Notes: generated by a model from the letters alone, not told the origin. Positions 44,343 to 54,211 are shown, counted from the first letter of the stretch. The stretch is DNA of 64,000 nt from Microbacterium aerolatum (GCF_007988825.1 NZ_BJUW01000001.1:124001-188000), one strand, 5' to 3'. Program-made: numbers and translations.

Positions 44343-45317
44343 TTAGATCGGCACCCGCGTCTGCTGGATCACCGAGGCGAGCACAGCATCCGCCGACACG
44401 CCCTCCATCTCGGCATCCGGACGCAGCTGCAGCCGGTGCCGCCACACCGGCACCAGCATCGTCTGCACGTGATCCGGGGTGACCGCCGATGAACCGTTCA
44501 GCCAGGCCCAGGCCTTCGCGGCGGCCAGCAGCGCGGTCGACGCGCGCGGGCTCGCGCCCAGCAGCACGGACGGCGACTGGCGGGTGGCGCGGGCGAGGTC
44601 GACGACGTACCCGAGCACCTCGTCGGTGACCTCGACGCGGGCCGCGGCATCCTGAGCGGCGCGGATCTCATCCGCCGTGACGGTCGGCTCGACGCCGGTG
44701 AGCGCACGCGGCGAGAACCCGCCGGCGTGCAGCCGCAGCACGGTGACCTCCGCATCGCGCTCGGGCATCCCGACGACCAGCTTCATGAGGAACCGGTCCA
44801 GCTGCGCCTCCGGCAGCGAGTAGGTGCCCTCGTGCTCGATCGGGTTCTGCGTGGCTGCGACGAGGAAGGGATCGGGCAGGTCGCGGCTGGCGCCGTCGGC
44901 CGACACCTGACGCTCTTCCATGGCCTCCAGCAGCGCCGCCTGGGTCTTCGGGGGCGTGCGGTTGATCTCGTCAGCGAGCAGGATGTTGGTGAACACCGGT
45001 CCCTGACGGAACTCGAACTCGCCGGTGCGCGCGTCGTACACGAGCGAGCCGGTCACATCTCCCGGCATGAGGTCGGGGGTGAACTGGACGCGCTTGGTGT
45101 CCAGGCCCAGCGCGCGGGCGAAGGCCCGGACCACGAGAGTCTTGGCGACGCCGGGAACGCCTTCCAGGAGCACGTGGCCGCGCGAGAGCAGGCAGACCAG
45201 GAGCCCGGTGACGGTGCCGGCCTGTCCGATGACGGCCTTGTCGACCTCGGCGCGCACGCGGTGCATGGCCTGACGCAGCTGCGCCTCGTCTGTTTCGGTC
45301 GTGGTTGTGTCGGTCAC
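44343..45317 (-). CDS. moxR: MoxR-family AAA+ ATPase
   Basis: The protein has 324 residues. Walker A is GVPGVAKT, Walker B is LLADEINRTPPKTQAALLEAM, and sensor 1 is VAATQNPIEHEGTYSLPEAQLDRF. The C-terminal small domain ends the protein. MoxR proteins act as chaperone-like ATPases that activate partner complexes, often with DUF58 and von Willebrand proteins, which fits this operon. GTG 45317 is the start, overlapping the upstream stop, with AAGGAA as a ribosome binding site. Its partners are the DUF4350, DUF4129 and DUF58 proteins. Confidence 0.9.
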   Translation of the reverse strand: MTDTTTTETDEAQLRQAMHRVRAEVDKAVIGQAGTVTGLLVCLLSRGHVLLEGVPGVAKTLVVRAFARALGLDTKRVQFTPDLMPGDVTGSLVYDARTGEFEFRQGPVFTNILLADEINRTPPKTQAALLEAMEERQVSADGASRDLPDPFLVAATQNPIEHEGTYSLPEAQLDRFLMKLVVGMPERDAEVTVLRLHAGGFSPRALTGVEPTVTADEIRAAQDAAARVEVTDEVLGYVVDLARATRQSPSVLLGASPRASTALLAAAKAWAWLNGSSAVTPDHVQTMLVPVWRHRLQLRPDAEMEGVSADAVLASVIQQTRVPI

Positions 45318-46507
45318 TCTGTGTTCCTTTCCACGTGGACGGCGGTGTCGACGGCCGCCTCGAGTTCTGCCAGTCGGCGAGCGGTGTCGACGAGCTCGGC
45401 GTCCGTCCCCGGCAGCGGGCCGTCGAGAAGCTGGTGAAGCGAGCCGCGCGGGATGCGCAGCCGGTCGGATGCCGCGTCCGCGATCTCCGCGGCCGTCGAA
45501 CGGGCTGTCAGCCCCAGGCGTGCGGCGAGGCGGCGCAGTGAGCCGTCGCGCAGAGCGGCGGCGGCATGGGCTGCGTCGCCGGCCTTCGCGGTGAGACGGG
45601 CCCGGCCGTGCATGGTCTCGGAGGCTCGCACCGTGACCGGCAGGGTCTCTGTCACGAGCGGTCCGAATCGCTGGCCGCGCGAGATGCCCGCGACGATGCC
45701 CGCCAGCAGCAGGAGCAGGATGGCCGGGGTCACCCACTCCGGCGTGAGCGTGGCGAGGGTGTCGGGGGACTGCGCCTCGAGGTCGCTGTCGGCCAACGAC
45801 GGCACGTACCAGACCACGTGACCGGTCTGACCGAGCAGCGCGAGGCCCAGTGCGGCGTTGCCGTTCTCGGCGAGATGCTCGTTGCCGAACAGCCGCACGC
45901 CCTCGATCAGCGCCGTGAGGTCGCCTGTGCGATCGTCCACCAGCAGGCCGGCGGCCCCGTCGCTCTGGAAGCATCCGGTGACGCCGTCGGCGGGGGAGAA
46001 GAAGCGATCGGGCTGCACGGCGCCGACGTTCGCGAACTCCGACAGGTCGCATCGTGCGTCCAACGCGCCGGATGTCGGCGGGGCGGCGTTCTCGCCGAGG
46101 TCGAGCAGTCGCAGCAGACGGGAGGCGCTGGAGAGGAACACGGTGCGGTCCGCCGGCTCGATCAGTGCCTCTACGGCCTCGTCGGACAGGGAGAACGGGT
46201 CGGCCATCACCAGAGTGCTGTCGTCGCGGATCGCGGCGATCGCGTCCGTCCTGGTGCGCGTGACGGTGATCTCGACGCCCTGATCGCGCATCAGTTCGGC
46301 GAGGGCGAGCGTTCCGGAACCCTTGGCGCTCTCCGGGTCGAGGGCTCCGCGGGAATCGGGTGCGCCGAAGCTCAGCGCGCCGATCAGCAGCGCGAAGACG
46401 ATCACCGCCGCCGCGATCGCCAGCCAGCCGAGGGCGGAGCGCAGCCGCCCCTTCTCGCGTACCGCCGTGCCGATCGCTGCCGTGCTGGTCGCCGCCGTGC
46501 CCGTCAC
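45314..46507 (-). CDS. DUF4350 domain membrane protein
   Basis: The protein has 397 residues. One N-terminal helix (SALGWLAIAAAVIVFALLIG) leads to a large extracytoplasmic domain. A second helix (VTPAILLLLLAGIVAGISRG, about residue 265) leads to a cytoplasmic helical tail. The sequence VMADPFSLSDEAVEALI and the ELMRDQGVEITVTRT start of the outer domain match DUF4350. The start is GTG 46507, which overlaps the DUF4129 stop. The family is encoded with MoxR and DUF4129 in actinobacteria. Function is unknown. Confidence 0.78.
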   Translation of the reverse strand: MTGTAATSTAAIGTAVREKGRLRSALGWLAIAAAVIVFALLIGALSFGAPDSRGALDPESAKGSGTLALAELMRDQGVEITVTRTRTDAIAAIRDDSTLVMADPFSLSDEAVEALIEPADRTVFLSSASRLLRLLDLGENAAPPTSGALDARCDLSEFANVGAVQPDRFFSPADGVTGCFQSDGAAGLLVDDRTGDLTALIEGVRLFGNEHLAENGNAALGLALLGQTGHVVWYVPSLADSDLEAQSPDTLATLTPEWVTPAILLLLLAGIVAGISRGQRFGPLVTETLPVTVRASETMHGRARLTAKAGDAAHAAAALRDGSLRRLAARLGLTARSTAAEIADAASDRLRIPRGSLHQLLDGPLPGTDAELVDTARRLAELEAAVDTAVHVERNTE

Positions 46508-47163
46508 GAGGTCACCGCCGCGGGCTCGCGTCCGGCGACAGGACGCGTCGTCGAGACCAGGTCGTCGGTCGCGGCGAGGTCTCGGTAGCTCTGTTCGGTG
46601 GCGGGGTGGCGCAGATAGCGCACCTGGTCGAAGGTTCCGGCCGCCGCGGTCAGTTCGACGTGATGGGCGGCGAGGGCCGAGGCGGCCTCGCGCGCGATCG
46701 CCTGCGCGGTCGCGCCGGGGGCCGGGTCGATGATGTCGCGCTCGAGCAGACCGCGTGCGAGTGCGCGGAACCGGAGCACTGTGGCAGTGTCCCAATCGCC
46801 GTCACGAGCCCTGCGCTCGGCCTCAGCGCGGAGCTGAGCGGCGGTGCGGTCGTCGCGCTCGCCGAGGAGATCGACGCCGCGGCGCTTCACACGGCGCGCT
46901 GCGCGCGGCCGGCCCCACAGGATCAGCACGGTGATGAGTGCCGCGACGATCACGACGGCGACGATCACGAGCGCCGTGCTGCCCACCTGCTGCCCGGTGT
47001 CAGGCGAGAAGAGTCCGTTGATGAACTCGGCGACATCCTCCGCGAGGTAGTCGAACCAGGTCGGCTTCGCGTCCGCGTAGCGTGGATTCTGCAGTTCCTC
47101 CTCGGCCCAGCGGCGTGCTTCGTCGCCGTCCGGGGCGTAGGGATCGGCCGTGAGAGGGATCAT
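46504..47163 (-). CDS. DUF4129 domain membrane protein
   Basis: The protein has 219 residues. One membrane helix (STALVIVAVVIVAALITVLILW, about 65-87) separates a short outer part from a cytoplasmic domain with the DUF4129 core ALARGLLERDIIDPAPGATA followed by AREAASALAAH and a basic stretch. The start is ATG 47163, overlapping the preceding stop (ATGA). DUF4129 proteins are often linked to transglutaminase or MoxR systems. Here it is the second gene of a MoxR operon and probably interacts with MoxR or DUF58. Confidence 0.83.
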   Translation of the reverse strand: MIPLTADPYAPDGDEARRWAEEELQNPRYADAKPTWFDYLAEDVAEFINGLFSPDTGQQVGSTALVIVAVVIVAALITVLILWGRPRAARRVKRRGVDLLGERDDRTAAQLRAEAERRARDGDWDTATVLRFRALARGLLERDIIDPAPGATAQAIAREAASALAAHHVELTAAAGTFDQVRYLRHPATEQSYRDLAATDDLVSTTRPVAGREPAAVTS

Positions 47164-48434
47164 GCTCCGCCGGATCCGGGCGCTGCCCACGGACCCTGGT
47201 CGGCCGGCGACGCCGGCGACGCCGGTGGCGACGTCGGGGATGCCGGTGGCGGCGGAGGAGGAGCGGCCTGTGTCGCAGGAGCCGGGTACTGCCCCCAGCC
47301 CACAGGCGGCGCGGCATACGCCGGTGCGGGCTTCGGCGGCGGGGCGCTGCTCACGGCGCGCGCAGGATCGACGGCGAAGGGATCGCCGAGCTGCTCCGGC
47401 GTCGCGCCGAGCTCGCGGCGCTCCAGATGGCGGATCAGGCTGTGGTCGAGTCCCTCGTACCGCATCCGGCAGTCGAGGTAGATGAAGACGGCTGCGGCGC
47501 ACTGGACGACGATGGCGACGGCCTGGAGCACGTACACCAGCAGTTGCGGCGCGACGGTGGCGATGAGGATGCCGGCGATCTCGGCGGCATCGTTGCCGCT
47601 GGTGGGGGCGATGACGGGAACGAAGAGCGAGCCGAGCAGCGAAAGGGGAAAGCTCACGATGCTGACGGCGGCGCTCATGATGATGTTGATGAGGAAGATC
47701 ACGGCGAACGTGTTCCAGAACCGTCCGCGGGTCAGACGCCACGACCGCACCAGCGCCGTGCGGAGCCGAGCCCGCTCGAGGACGAGCACCGAGGGCACCA
47801 GCAGCAGCTTGGTGCTCAGCCACACCCACAGCGGGATCGCGGCGAGCACGAGGAGGATGCCGATCACCACCGAGAGCGCGACGCCTCCGGCCGAGCCGTC
47901 GGCACCGGCGGTCACGCCCAGGACGATGATGCCGCCGATCACGAGGACGAGCACGATCCCCGCGAGAGCCTGCAGGACGCTCCATCCGACCAGAAGCCAG
48001 AACGAGGGCCGCATGATCTGCCACAGCCGGCCGAGCGTCGGCTTCTCGCCGAGGGCGGCGTGGCCGATGTCTGCGGCGACCACGCCCTGTATGACCGCCG
48101 TGAAAGCGAGGCTCACGAAACCCATGACCAGGACCACGAGGCCGTTGATCGCGATGGTTCCCCACATCACCGGATAGAAATCGGGGTTGCTCGGGGAGAG
48201 CGACTCCAGCCGCACGAAGCTGAAGAGTGCGACGCCTCCGACCACCACGAGCGTGATCACGGCGACGACCAGCTGCACGACGATCGCGAAGCCGAACAGC
48301 ACCTTGGGGTTGTGGCGGAGAGCGGCGAAGGGCTTCGCCAGCAGTGCTCCGAAGGTGAGCGGGTGAAGCGGGATGAGTCCTGGCCTGACGGCCGGCGTCC
48401 AGGATGCTGTGTTCATCTGACTCCCCGCGCTCAT
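47160..48434 (-). CDS. Multi-pass membrane protein with GPDPase-membrane-type domain
   Basis: The protein has 424 residues. About six to eight hydrophobic segments occupy residues 45-330, and a Pro/Ala/Ser-rich tail of about 80 residues ends it. The pattern GVVAADIGHAALGEKPTLGRLW and RLTRGRFWNTFAVIFLINIIM match the glycerophosphoryl diester phosphodiesterase membrane domain. No phosphodiesterase domain is present. The start is ATG 48434 with GGAGGGAG upstream; an in-frame start at 48470 lacks a ribosome binding site. It heads the MoxR operon. Function unknown. Confidence 0.75.
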   Translation of the reverse strand: MSAGSQMNTASWTPAVRPGLIPLHPLTFGALLAKPFAALRHNPKVLFGFAIVVQLVVAVITLVVVGGVALFSFVRLESLSPSNPDFYPVMWGTIAINGLVVLVMGFVSLAFTAVIQGVVAADIGHAALGEKPTLGRLWQIMRPSFWLLVGWSVLQALAGIVLVLVIGGIIVLGVTAGADGSAGGVALSVVIGILLVLAAIPLWVWLSTKLLLVPSVLVLERARLRTALVRSWRLTRGRFWNTFAVIFLINIIMSAAVSIVSFPLSLLGSLFVPVIAPTSGNDAAEIAGILIATVAPQLLVYVLQAVAIVVQCAAAVFIYLDCRMRYEGLDHSLIRHLERRELGATPEQLGDPFAVDPARAVSSAPPPKPAPAYAAPPVGWGQYPAPATQAAPPPPPPASPTSPPASPASPADQGPWAAPGSGGA

Positions 48435-48607
48435 CGAGCTCCCTCCGAACGTGCAGAACCATCGTGTCATACCCGAGGGCGCATACCGGGAACGCGCGAA
48501 GGCGCTACCGTGATCGAAATGTTGTCATGAAGTACGCTGAACATGACTGCGTCCAGCCTTCACCCGAACGGCGGCGCGCCTGGGTAGAAAGATGGGGCTG
48601 GGATCAG

Positions 48608-49291
48608 ATGACCTCACGGATCCTCGTGGTCGATGATGACACCGCGCTCGCCGAGATGATCGGAATCGTATTGCGCACCGAGGGCTTCGAGCCCGTCTTC
48701 TGCGCCGACGGTGCGAAGGCCGTCGAGGAGTGGCGCACGCAGCATCCGGATCTGGTGCTGCTGGATCTCATGCTCCCTGGCATGGACGGCATCGAGATCT
48801 GCACGCGGATCCGCGCGGAATCCGGCATCCCGATCATCATGCTCACAGCACGCGGCGACACCGCCGACGTGGTCCGGGGGCTCGAGGTCGGCGCGGACGA
48901 CTACATGGTCAAGCCGTTCAACCCGAAGGAGCTCGTGGCGCGCATCCGCACCCGCCTGCGCCCCGTAACCCAGGCGACCAGCGAGATCCTGCGCATCGGC
49001 GATCTCGTGGTCGACGTCGACGCGCACGAGGTGCGGCGCGGCACGACGCCGATCCCGCTCACGCCGCTCGAGTTCCAGCTGCTCGTCGCCCTGGCATCCA
49101 AGCCCCAGCAGGTGTTCTCGCGCGAGATGCTGCTCGAGCAGGTGTGGGGATACCACTACAAGGCGGACACGCGACTGGTCAACGTGCACGTGCAGCGGCT
49201 ACGCGCCAAGGTGGAGCTCGACCCGGACGCGCCGAAGATCGTCATGACGGTCCGCGGCGTCGGATACCGGGCCGGCAGCGTCAGCAGTTAG
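48608..49291 (+). CDS. mtrA: DNA-binding response regulator MtrA
   Basis: The protein has 227 residues. The phosphoacceptor is D53 (LVLLDLMLPGMDG), the acidic pocket is D9-D11, and the switch residues are T80 and K102 (VKPF). A C-terminal OmpR/PhoB winged helix has the recognition region YKADTRLVNVHVQRLRAKVE. MtrAB is conserved in actinobacteria and governs cell-wall homeostasis and cell division. ATG 48608 is selected because the protein begins here in homologues. The intergenic 48435-48607 is divergent from the MoxR operon and has no clear promoter that I could assign. Confidence 0.94.
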   Translation: MTSRILVVDDDTALAEMIGIVLRTEGFEPVFCADGAKAVEEWRTQHPDLVLLDLMLPGMDGIEICTRIRAESGIPIIMLTARGDTADVVRGLEVGADDYMVKPFNPKELVARIRTRLRPVTQATSEILRIGDLVVDVDAHEVRRGTTPIPLTPLEFQLLVALASKPQQVFSREMLLEQVWGYHYKADTRLVNVHVQRLRAKVELDPDAPKIVMTVRGVGYRAGSVSS

Positions 49292-49303
49292 GTACCAGAG
49301 CCG

Positions 49304-50992
49304 ATGAGTGCGACCACCGCGCTGTGGCGCGACTGGCGAAGCTGGCCGGAGGCGGTCACGACGCTCTGGCGCCGCTCGCTGCGGTTCCGCACCATCACCA
49401 TCACCCTGCTGCTGACGTCCTTCGCGATCTTCGTCACCAGCGTGATCATGGCGCTCGTGATCCAGAACAACCTCTTCGAATCCCGCCGCGATGAGGTGCT
49501 CTCCGATGCGCTGCGAGCTGTGGCGGAGGCGCAGAAGAGGGTCGACTCCGCCGAGGTGACCGACAACCCCTCCGGCCTTCGGGCGCTGTGGGGCGACGTG
49601 CAGGAGACGATCCCGCGGGCGTCCTCGTCCTCGCGCGTCATCGCGCTCCAGATCGACGAGATCCCCGTCGGCAGCGGGGTCCGCGGATTCCTCACGGATC
49701 CGAGCCTGAGCGAGGACGCGATCAGCGCGGGCCTCCGTGAGCGCGTGGTCTCCTTCCCCGATCGGCAGTCGTGGCAGTCGATCGCCATCCCCATGGGCGA
49801 CGGATCGGTCGCGCCCGGCATCGTCGTCGGCCAGCAGCTGTTCCTTCCCGGCATCGGCGCGTTCCAGGTGTACATCGCCTACGACCTCGCCGACGCGCAG
49901 CAGACGCTGCAGTTCGTGCAGAGCACGCTGTGGGCGGCCGGCTTCGTACTCATCGCGATCGTCGCGGGAATCTCCTGGATCGTGCTGCGCCTGGTCTCGA
50001 AACCGATCATCGAGGCATCCGAGACCAGCGCGCGCCTCGCGGCAGGCGATCTCGAGGTGCGGCTGCCGGTGCACGGCGAGGACGAGCTGGCCACCCTCGC
50101 GCAGTCGTTCAACGCGATGGCGGACAGCATCGAGTCGCAGATCAAGGAGCTCGGCGAGCTCTCGCTCGTGCAGCAGCGCTTCGTGTCAGATGTGTCGCAC
50201 GAGCTGCGGACGCCTCTGACCACCATTCGGCTCGCCGCCGACATGCTCAACGACCAGCGCGATCAGTTCGATGCGACCACGAGCCGCACCACGGAGCTGC
50301 TGCACACACAGGTGCAGCGCTTCGAGACGCTGCTCAGCGATCTTCTCGAGATCAGCCGCTACGACGCAGGATCCGTGCAGCTCGAGCTGGAGGCGACCAG
50401 CCTCGCAGAGCTCGCGGAGGACATCATCGACCAGATGCGGCCGCTGGCGGAGGGGCGAGGGTCGGAGCTGCGGCTGGTCGCGCCGGGAGGCTACTCACCG
50501 GTGGACATGGACGCGCGCCGTGTGCGCAGGGTGCTGCGCAACCTCATCGGCAACGCGATCGAGCACGGCGAGGGGCATCCGATCGTCATCACCGTCGACA
50601 GCAACCAGTACGCCGTCGCCGTCGGCGTGCGCGACTTCGGGCTCGGCATGAGTCCCGCTGACGCCGAGCGGGTCTTCGACCGCTTCTGGCGCGCGGACCC
50701 TTCACGTCAGCGGACCATCGGCGGCACGGGACTCGGACTCTCGATCGCACTCGGCGATGCCAAGCTGCACGGCGGGACGCTCGCGGTCTGGTCCGAGCTG
50801 GCGGTGGGAACCAACTTCGTGCTCACCATCCCACGCAGCCACGACCACGCGGACGGCTCGTCGCCGGTGCCGCTGGAGCCGCAGGAGAACGTCGCCGACG
50901 TCAACGGGATGACGCAGCCGATTCAGCTGACCGAGCTGCGCGAGGTGTACTTCACCGACTCGATTCCCACAGCCACCGGAGACGACTCATGA
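49304..50992 (+). CDS. mtrB: Sensor histidine kinase MtrB
   Basis: The protein has 562 residues. One helix (near 30-53) and another (near 210-230) flank an outer sensor domain. HAMP (WIVLRLVSKPIIEASETSARL) follows. The phosphorylated histidine is H299 in DVSHELRTPLTTIR. The ATPase domain has NLIGNAIEHG (N-box), RDFGLGMS (G1) and GGTGLGLSIALG (G2). It sits 12 bp after mtrA. MtrB phosphorylates MtrA and its activity is modulated by the lipoprotein LpqB encoded next. Confidence 0.94.
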   Translation: MSATTALWRDWRSWPEAVTTLWRRSLRFRTITITLLLTSFAIFVTSVIMALVIQNNLFESRRDEVLSDALRAVAEAQKRVDSAEVTDNPSGLRALWGDVQETIPRASSSSRVIALQIDEIPVGSGVRGFLTDPSLSEDAISAGLRERVVSFPDRQSWQSIAIPMGDGSVAPGIVVGQQLFLPGIGAFQVYIAYDLADAQQTLQFVQSTLWAAGFVLIAIVAGISWIVLRLVSKPIIEASETSARLAAGDLEVRLPVHGEDELATLAQSFNAMADSIESQIKELGELSLVQQRFVSDVSHELRTPLTTIRLAADMLNDQRDQFDATTSRTTELLHTQVQRFETLLSDLLEISRYDAGSVQLELEATSLAELAEDIIDQMRPLAEGRGSELRLVAPGGYSPVDMDARRVRRVLRNLIGNAIEHGEGHPIVITVDSNQYAVAVGVRDFGLGMSPADAERVFDRFWRADPSRQRTIGGTGLGLSIALGDAKLHGGTLAVWSELAVGTNFVLTIPRSHDHADGSSPVPLEPQENVADVNGMTQPIQLTELREVYFTDSIPTATGDDS

Positions 50993-52707
50993 CCCGCCGC
51001 AGGCACCGCAGTCTCGCCGTCCTCGCGCTCGCCGCGTTCATGGCGGTGCTCACCGGGTGCACGAGCCTGCCCGTCTCGGGCGAGGTCAACGTCGGGCTCG
51101 CCCTGGACGAGGCCGACCTCGATCCGGACATCAGCCAGATCGCCGCGCGGCCGCTCGCCGGAGCGAGCCCCGGCGAGATCGTCGAGGGCTTCCTGGATGC
51201 CGCCCTGACCCCGGACAACGGCTGGGCGATCGCGCGGGAGTTCCTCAGCCCCGAGCTGGCGGCCACGTGGCGCCCGAGCGAGAGCGTCACGATCGACTCG
51301 GGCGCCGGTGCCCGCGAGTTCACCGTGGACCTGGATGAGGAGGGCGATGCCGCGGTCTCCGGTGACGTGCGGGTGCTGCTGGATCACCAGGTGGCGCGCG
51401 TCGACGAGGACGGCGCTTACGCCGAGCTCCCCGGCGACGCCTCGGTCGCGGCGTTCAAGGTCGCGCGCAACGAGGACGGGGAGTGGCGCATCACGGCGGC
51501 CGCCGACGGCATCGTGCTGGATGCCGAGGCGTTCCCGCAGGTCTTCCGCCGGTACTCGCTGCAGTACTTCGACCAGAGCTGGACCCATCTGGTGCCGGAC
51601 CTCAGGTGGTATCCGCGCCGTCAGACGATCGCGACGACGCTCACGCAGTCGCTGTTGAGCGGAGAGCCCAGCGAATGGCTCGCGCCCGCGGTGCGCAGCG
51701 CGTTCCCGGGCGACGTCGCCCTCGCGAGTGACTCGGTCCCGATCAGCCCCGAGAAGGTGGCGACGGTGGAACTGACCGCCGCCGCGGCGACGCTGGATGC
51801 CACGCAGTTGTCCCGCATGCGCACGCAGCTCGAGGCCACACTGCGACCCGCAGGCGTCACCGAGGCGCGGCTCCTCGTGAACGGCCGCGACCTCGACGCC
51901 GGACGCACCGTCGTCGACGCAGGGCGTCAGGAGACGAGCCCCGTCGTGCTGACCGGGAACGAGTTCGGCGCGTACGTCGGCGACGAGATCGTGCCCGTGG
52001 ACGGGATCAGCGATGAGATCGTGGCGCTCGCGCCGAGCGTCACGTCCATCGACGTGGCGGCGGACGACGCGCGGGCGGCGGTGAAACTCGACTCCGGCCT
52101 GGTGTACACGGTCTCGGACGGCAGGCGCGACGAGCTCGACGGCAGGCCCGGACTGATCGCACCGTCAATGGATCCCTACGGATACACCTGGTCGGTGCCC
52201 TCCGCGTCGCCGCATGCTGTGAAGGCGTGGCGCCCCGAGGTCACCGGCGTCGACGTCGTCGGTGCGTTCCCCGAGGCCTCCTCCATCGCACAGCTCCGCG
52301 TCGCGGCCGACGGCGTGCGTGCCGCGGCGGTCGTCACGATCGGCAGCCAGCGCTGGATCGTGCTCTCGGCGATCGTGCGCGACGAGGCGGCGGAGCCGGT
52401 CGAGTTCGGCCCGATGCATATGGTCGCGCAGGTCGAGGGGGCGGTGCTCGGGATGTCCTGGGTCGGCGGGGACTCTCTCGCCGTGCTCGTCGACGATGCG
52501 CAGGCCCGGCTGGTGCTCACGCAGGACGTCGGCGGGCCGGGCACCTATGCTGCGGCGCCGACCGGCGCGCAGGCGCTCTCCGGTGGCCGCACCAGTGCCG
52601 CCGTACGCATCCTCGACGAGGACGGCGTGCTGTTCGCCCAGCGCGGCACGACCTGGCAGATGGGGCTGTCCGACGTGCTCGTGCTCGGCACGCACGCGGG
52701 TCAGTAG
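50989..52707 (+). CDS. lpqB: Lipoprotein LpqB (GerMN/beta-propeller)
   Basis: The protein has 572 residues. The signal peptide ends in a lipobox (VLTGC, C24 lipidated). The N-terminal part has a GerMN-like region (QTIATTLTQSLLSGEPSEWL), and the C-terminal ~300 form a beta-propeller-like repeat region. LpqB sits outside the membrane and interacts with MtrB to tune MtrA phosphorylation. The ATG overlaps the MtrB stop by 4 bp, so all three are one unit. The length matches the family. Confidence 0.93.
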   Translation: MTRRRHRSLAVLALAAFMAVLTGCTSLPVSGEVNVGLALDEADLDPDISQIAARPLAGASPGEIVEGFLDAALTPDNGWAIAREFLSPELAATWRPSESVTIDSGAGAREFTVDLDEEGDAAVSGDVRVLLDHQVARVDEDGAYAELPGDASVAAFKVARNEDGEWRITAAADGIVLDAEAFPQVFRRYSLQYFDQSWTHLVPDLRWYPRRQTIATTLTQSLLSGEPSEWLAPAVRSAFPGDVALASDSVPISPEKVATVELTAAAATLDATQLSRMRTQLEATLRPAGVTEARLLVNGRDLDAGRTVVDAGRQETSPVVLTGNEFGAYVGDEIVPVDGISDEIVALAPSVTSIDVAADDARAAVKLDSGLVYTVSDGRRDELDGRPGLIAPSMDPYGYTWSVPSASPHAVKAWRPEVTGVDVVGAFPEASSIAQLRVAADGVRAAAVVTIGSQRWIVLSAIVRDEAAEPVEFGPMHMVAQVEGAVLGMSWVGGDSLAVLVDDAQARLVLTQDVGGPGTYAAAPTGAQALSGGRTSAAVRILDEDGVLFAQRGTTWQMGLSDVLVLGTHAGQ

Positions 52708-52793
52708 CCGCACTCGTTCTGCACAGCCGCCCCGCGTGCACAGATGGTGCCGGTGGGGCACCGCGACATCGCGATGAGGGCCAGGATCGGCTC

Positions 52794-53453
52794 ATGGTCG
52801 ACTGGACGGTCCTGGCGGACGAGATCGCGGCCTTCGTGCTGTCCGGATGCTGCGCAGGATGCGACGCGCCGGGAACCCTGCTGTGCGACGACTGCCGAGC
52901 GGAGCTCGTCGCGCGTCCGGTGCACCTCGAGACCCCCGCCGGGATGCCGGTGCTCGCGGCGCTGCCGTTCCGAGGCGTCGCCGCCCGATGCCTGCGACGG
53001 GTGAAGGAGGACGGCGAGACCCTGCTGGCCCGTCCGCTCGGTGCCGCTCTCGCCGAGGCCGCAGCTCTCGTGCTCGCCGATCACCCGGAGGCCCTCACCG
53101 TTCCGGTGCCGACGGGCACGGCGGCGTTCCGGCGCCGCGGCTACCGGGTGCCGGAACTACTGATGCGCAGAGCGGGTCTTGCCACGGTGCGGATGCTGAC
53201 GCAGACGCGGCGCACCGCAGACCAGCGGGAACTCGACATCCTGCAGCGCAGGCAGAACGTCGAAGGCAGCATGCGCGCGCGACACGCCCGGGCCACCCGC
53301 GACGTGGTGCTGTTCGACGACGTCGTGACGACCGGCGCAACCCTCGATGAGGGAGCCCGCGCGCTCACGGCGGCGGGATTCCGGGTGTGCGGGGCGGTGG
53401 CGCTCGCCGCGACTCCGAAGCGCACAGAGTCACGGGAAACACATCATGAATGA
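52794..53453 (+). CDS. ComF-family phosphoribosyltransferase-like protein
   Basis: The protein has 219 residues. An N-terminal zinc-binding-type region (GCCAGCDAPGTLLCDDCRAEL) is followed by the phosphoribosyltransferase domain with VPVPTGTAAFRRRGYR and the PRPP loop DVVLFDDVVTTGATL. ComF proteins act in DNA uptake or in unknown nucleotide-related roles; no other competence genes are in the window. It follows lpqB by 86 bp, as in many actinobacteria. Start ATG 52794 has only a weak AGGA upstream. Confidence 0.87.
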   Translation: MVDWTVLADEIAAFVLSGCCAGCDAPGTLLCDDCRAELVARPVHLETPAGMPVLAALPFRGVAARCLRRVKEDGETLLARPLGAALAEAAALVLADHPEALTVPVPTGTAAFRRRGYRVPELLMRRAGLATVRMLTQTRRTADQRELDILQRRQNVEGSMRARHARATRDVVLFDDVVTTGATLDEGARALTAAGFRVCGAVALAATPKRTESRETHHE

Positions 53454-53547
53454 CTCGTGACTTCCGGGGAAACGAGGGCTACGGTAGGGGGACACAAGGC
53501 GACCACGGTCCGCCCTTGGCCGGGAGGACCGGGACAAGGAGGCAGCA

Positions 53548-54207
53548 ATGGAAACAAGCATCGTTGGCGTCGGAGTGGGTATCACTGATCGCTTCCGAAC
53601 CGTTGTCGAAGAGAAGATCGCCCGTGTTCAGCAGCTCGCCTCGCGGGCGCAGCGGCTGGATATCAAGGTCACGCATCGCGCCTACCGCGCAGGTCGCGTC
53701 CCGGACGAGACCGTCGAGCTCACCCTTGTGGGCAAGGGCCCCGTCGTCCGCGCGGAGGCCGTCGACGGAGACAAGTTCGTCGCCCTCGATCTCGCCGTCG
53801 ACAAGATGGCCGAACAGCTCCGGCGCGCCAAGGAGAAGCGCGTGGACGGCCGACAGCACCCGCGCGGCGCGCATTACGAGAAGGGCAGCGGCTCCATCGA
53901 GGGCATCGACGTGCAGCCCGCATCCGTCGACGTGCTCCAGGCCGTCGCCACCGGAGCCATCCCGACCCAGAGCGAAGAGGCCGAGGAGTACTCGCCCGTC
54001 GTCATTCGGACCAAGAATTTCGACCCAGAGTGGATGACCGTCGAGGAGGCGGTCGACCGGATGGAACTCGTCGGCCACGACTTCTTCCTGTTCGTCGACG
54101 CCCGCACGGATCACCCGAGTGTCGTCTACCGCCGCAAGGGCTGGGACTACGGCGTCATCTCACTGACCACCCAGGCATCGCCCGAGGAGGCAGCCCTGGC
54201 GTCCTGA
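53548..54207 (+). CDS. hpf: Long-form ribosome hibernation promoting factor
   Basis: The protein has 219 residues. The N-terminal ~100 form the S30AE domain (METSIVGVGVGITDRFRTVV, basic RQHPRG turn) that binds the small subunit. A linker with an acidic tract (SEEAEEYSPVVIRTKNF) leads to the C-terminal dimerisation domain (EEAVDRMELVGHDFFLFVD). The long form makes 100S ribosome dimers. AAGGAGG (53536-53542), five nt before ATG 53548, is an excellent ribosome binding site. The gene is ended by the strong hairpin at 54212. Confidence 0.95.
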   Translation: METSIVGVGVGITDRFRTVVEEKIARVQQLASRAQRLDIKVTHRAYRAGRVPDETVELTLVGKGPVVRAEAVDGDKFVALDLAVDKMAEQLRRAKEKRVDGRQHPRGAHYEKGSGSIEGIDVQPASVDVLQAVATGAIPTQSEEAEEYSPVVIRTKNFDPEWMTVEEAVDRMELVGHDFFLFVDARTDHPSVVYRRKGWDYGVISLTTQASPEEAALAS

Positions 54208-54211
54208 TCTT

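Noticed and set aside
48522-48538. TTGTCA and TACGCT upstream of mtrA as a promoter
   Set aside because: The spacing is only 5 bp, so they cannot act together as -35 and -10.
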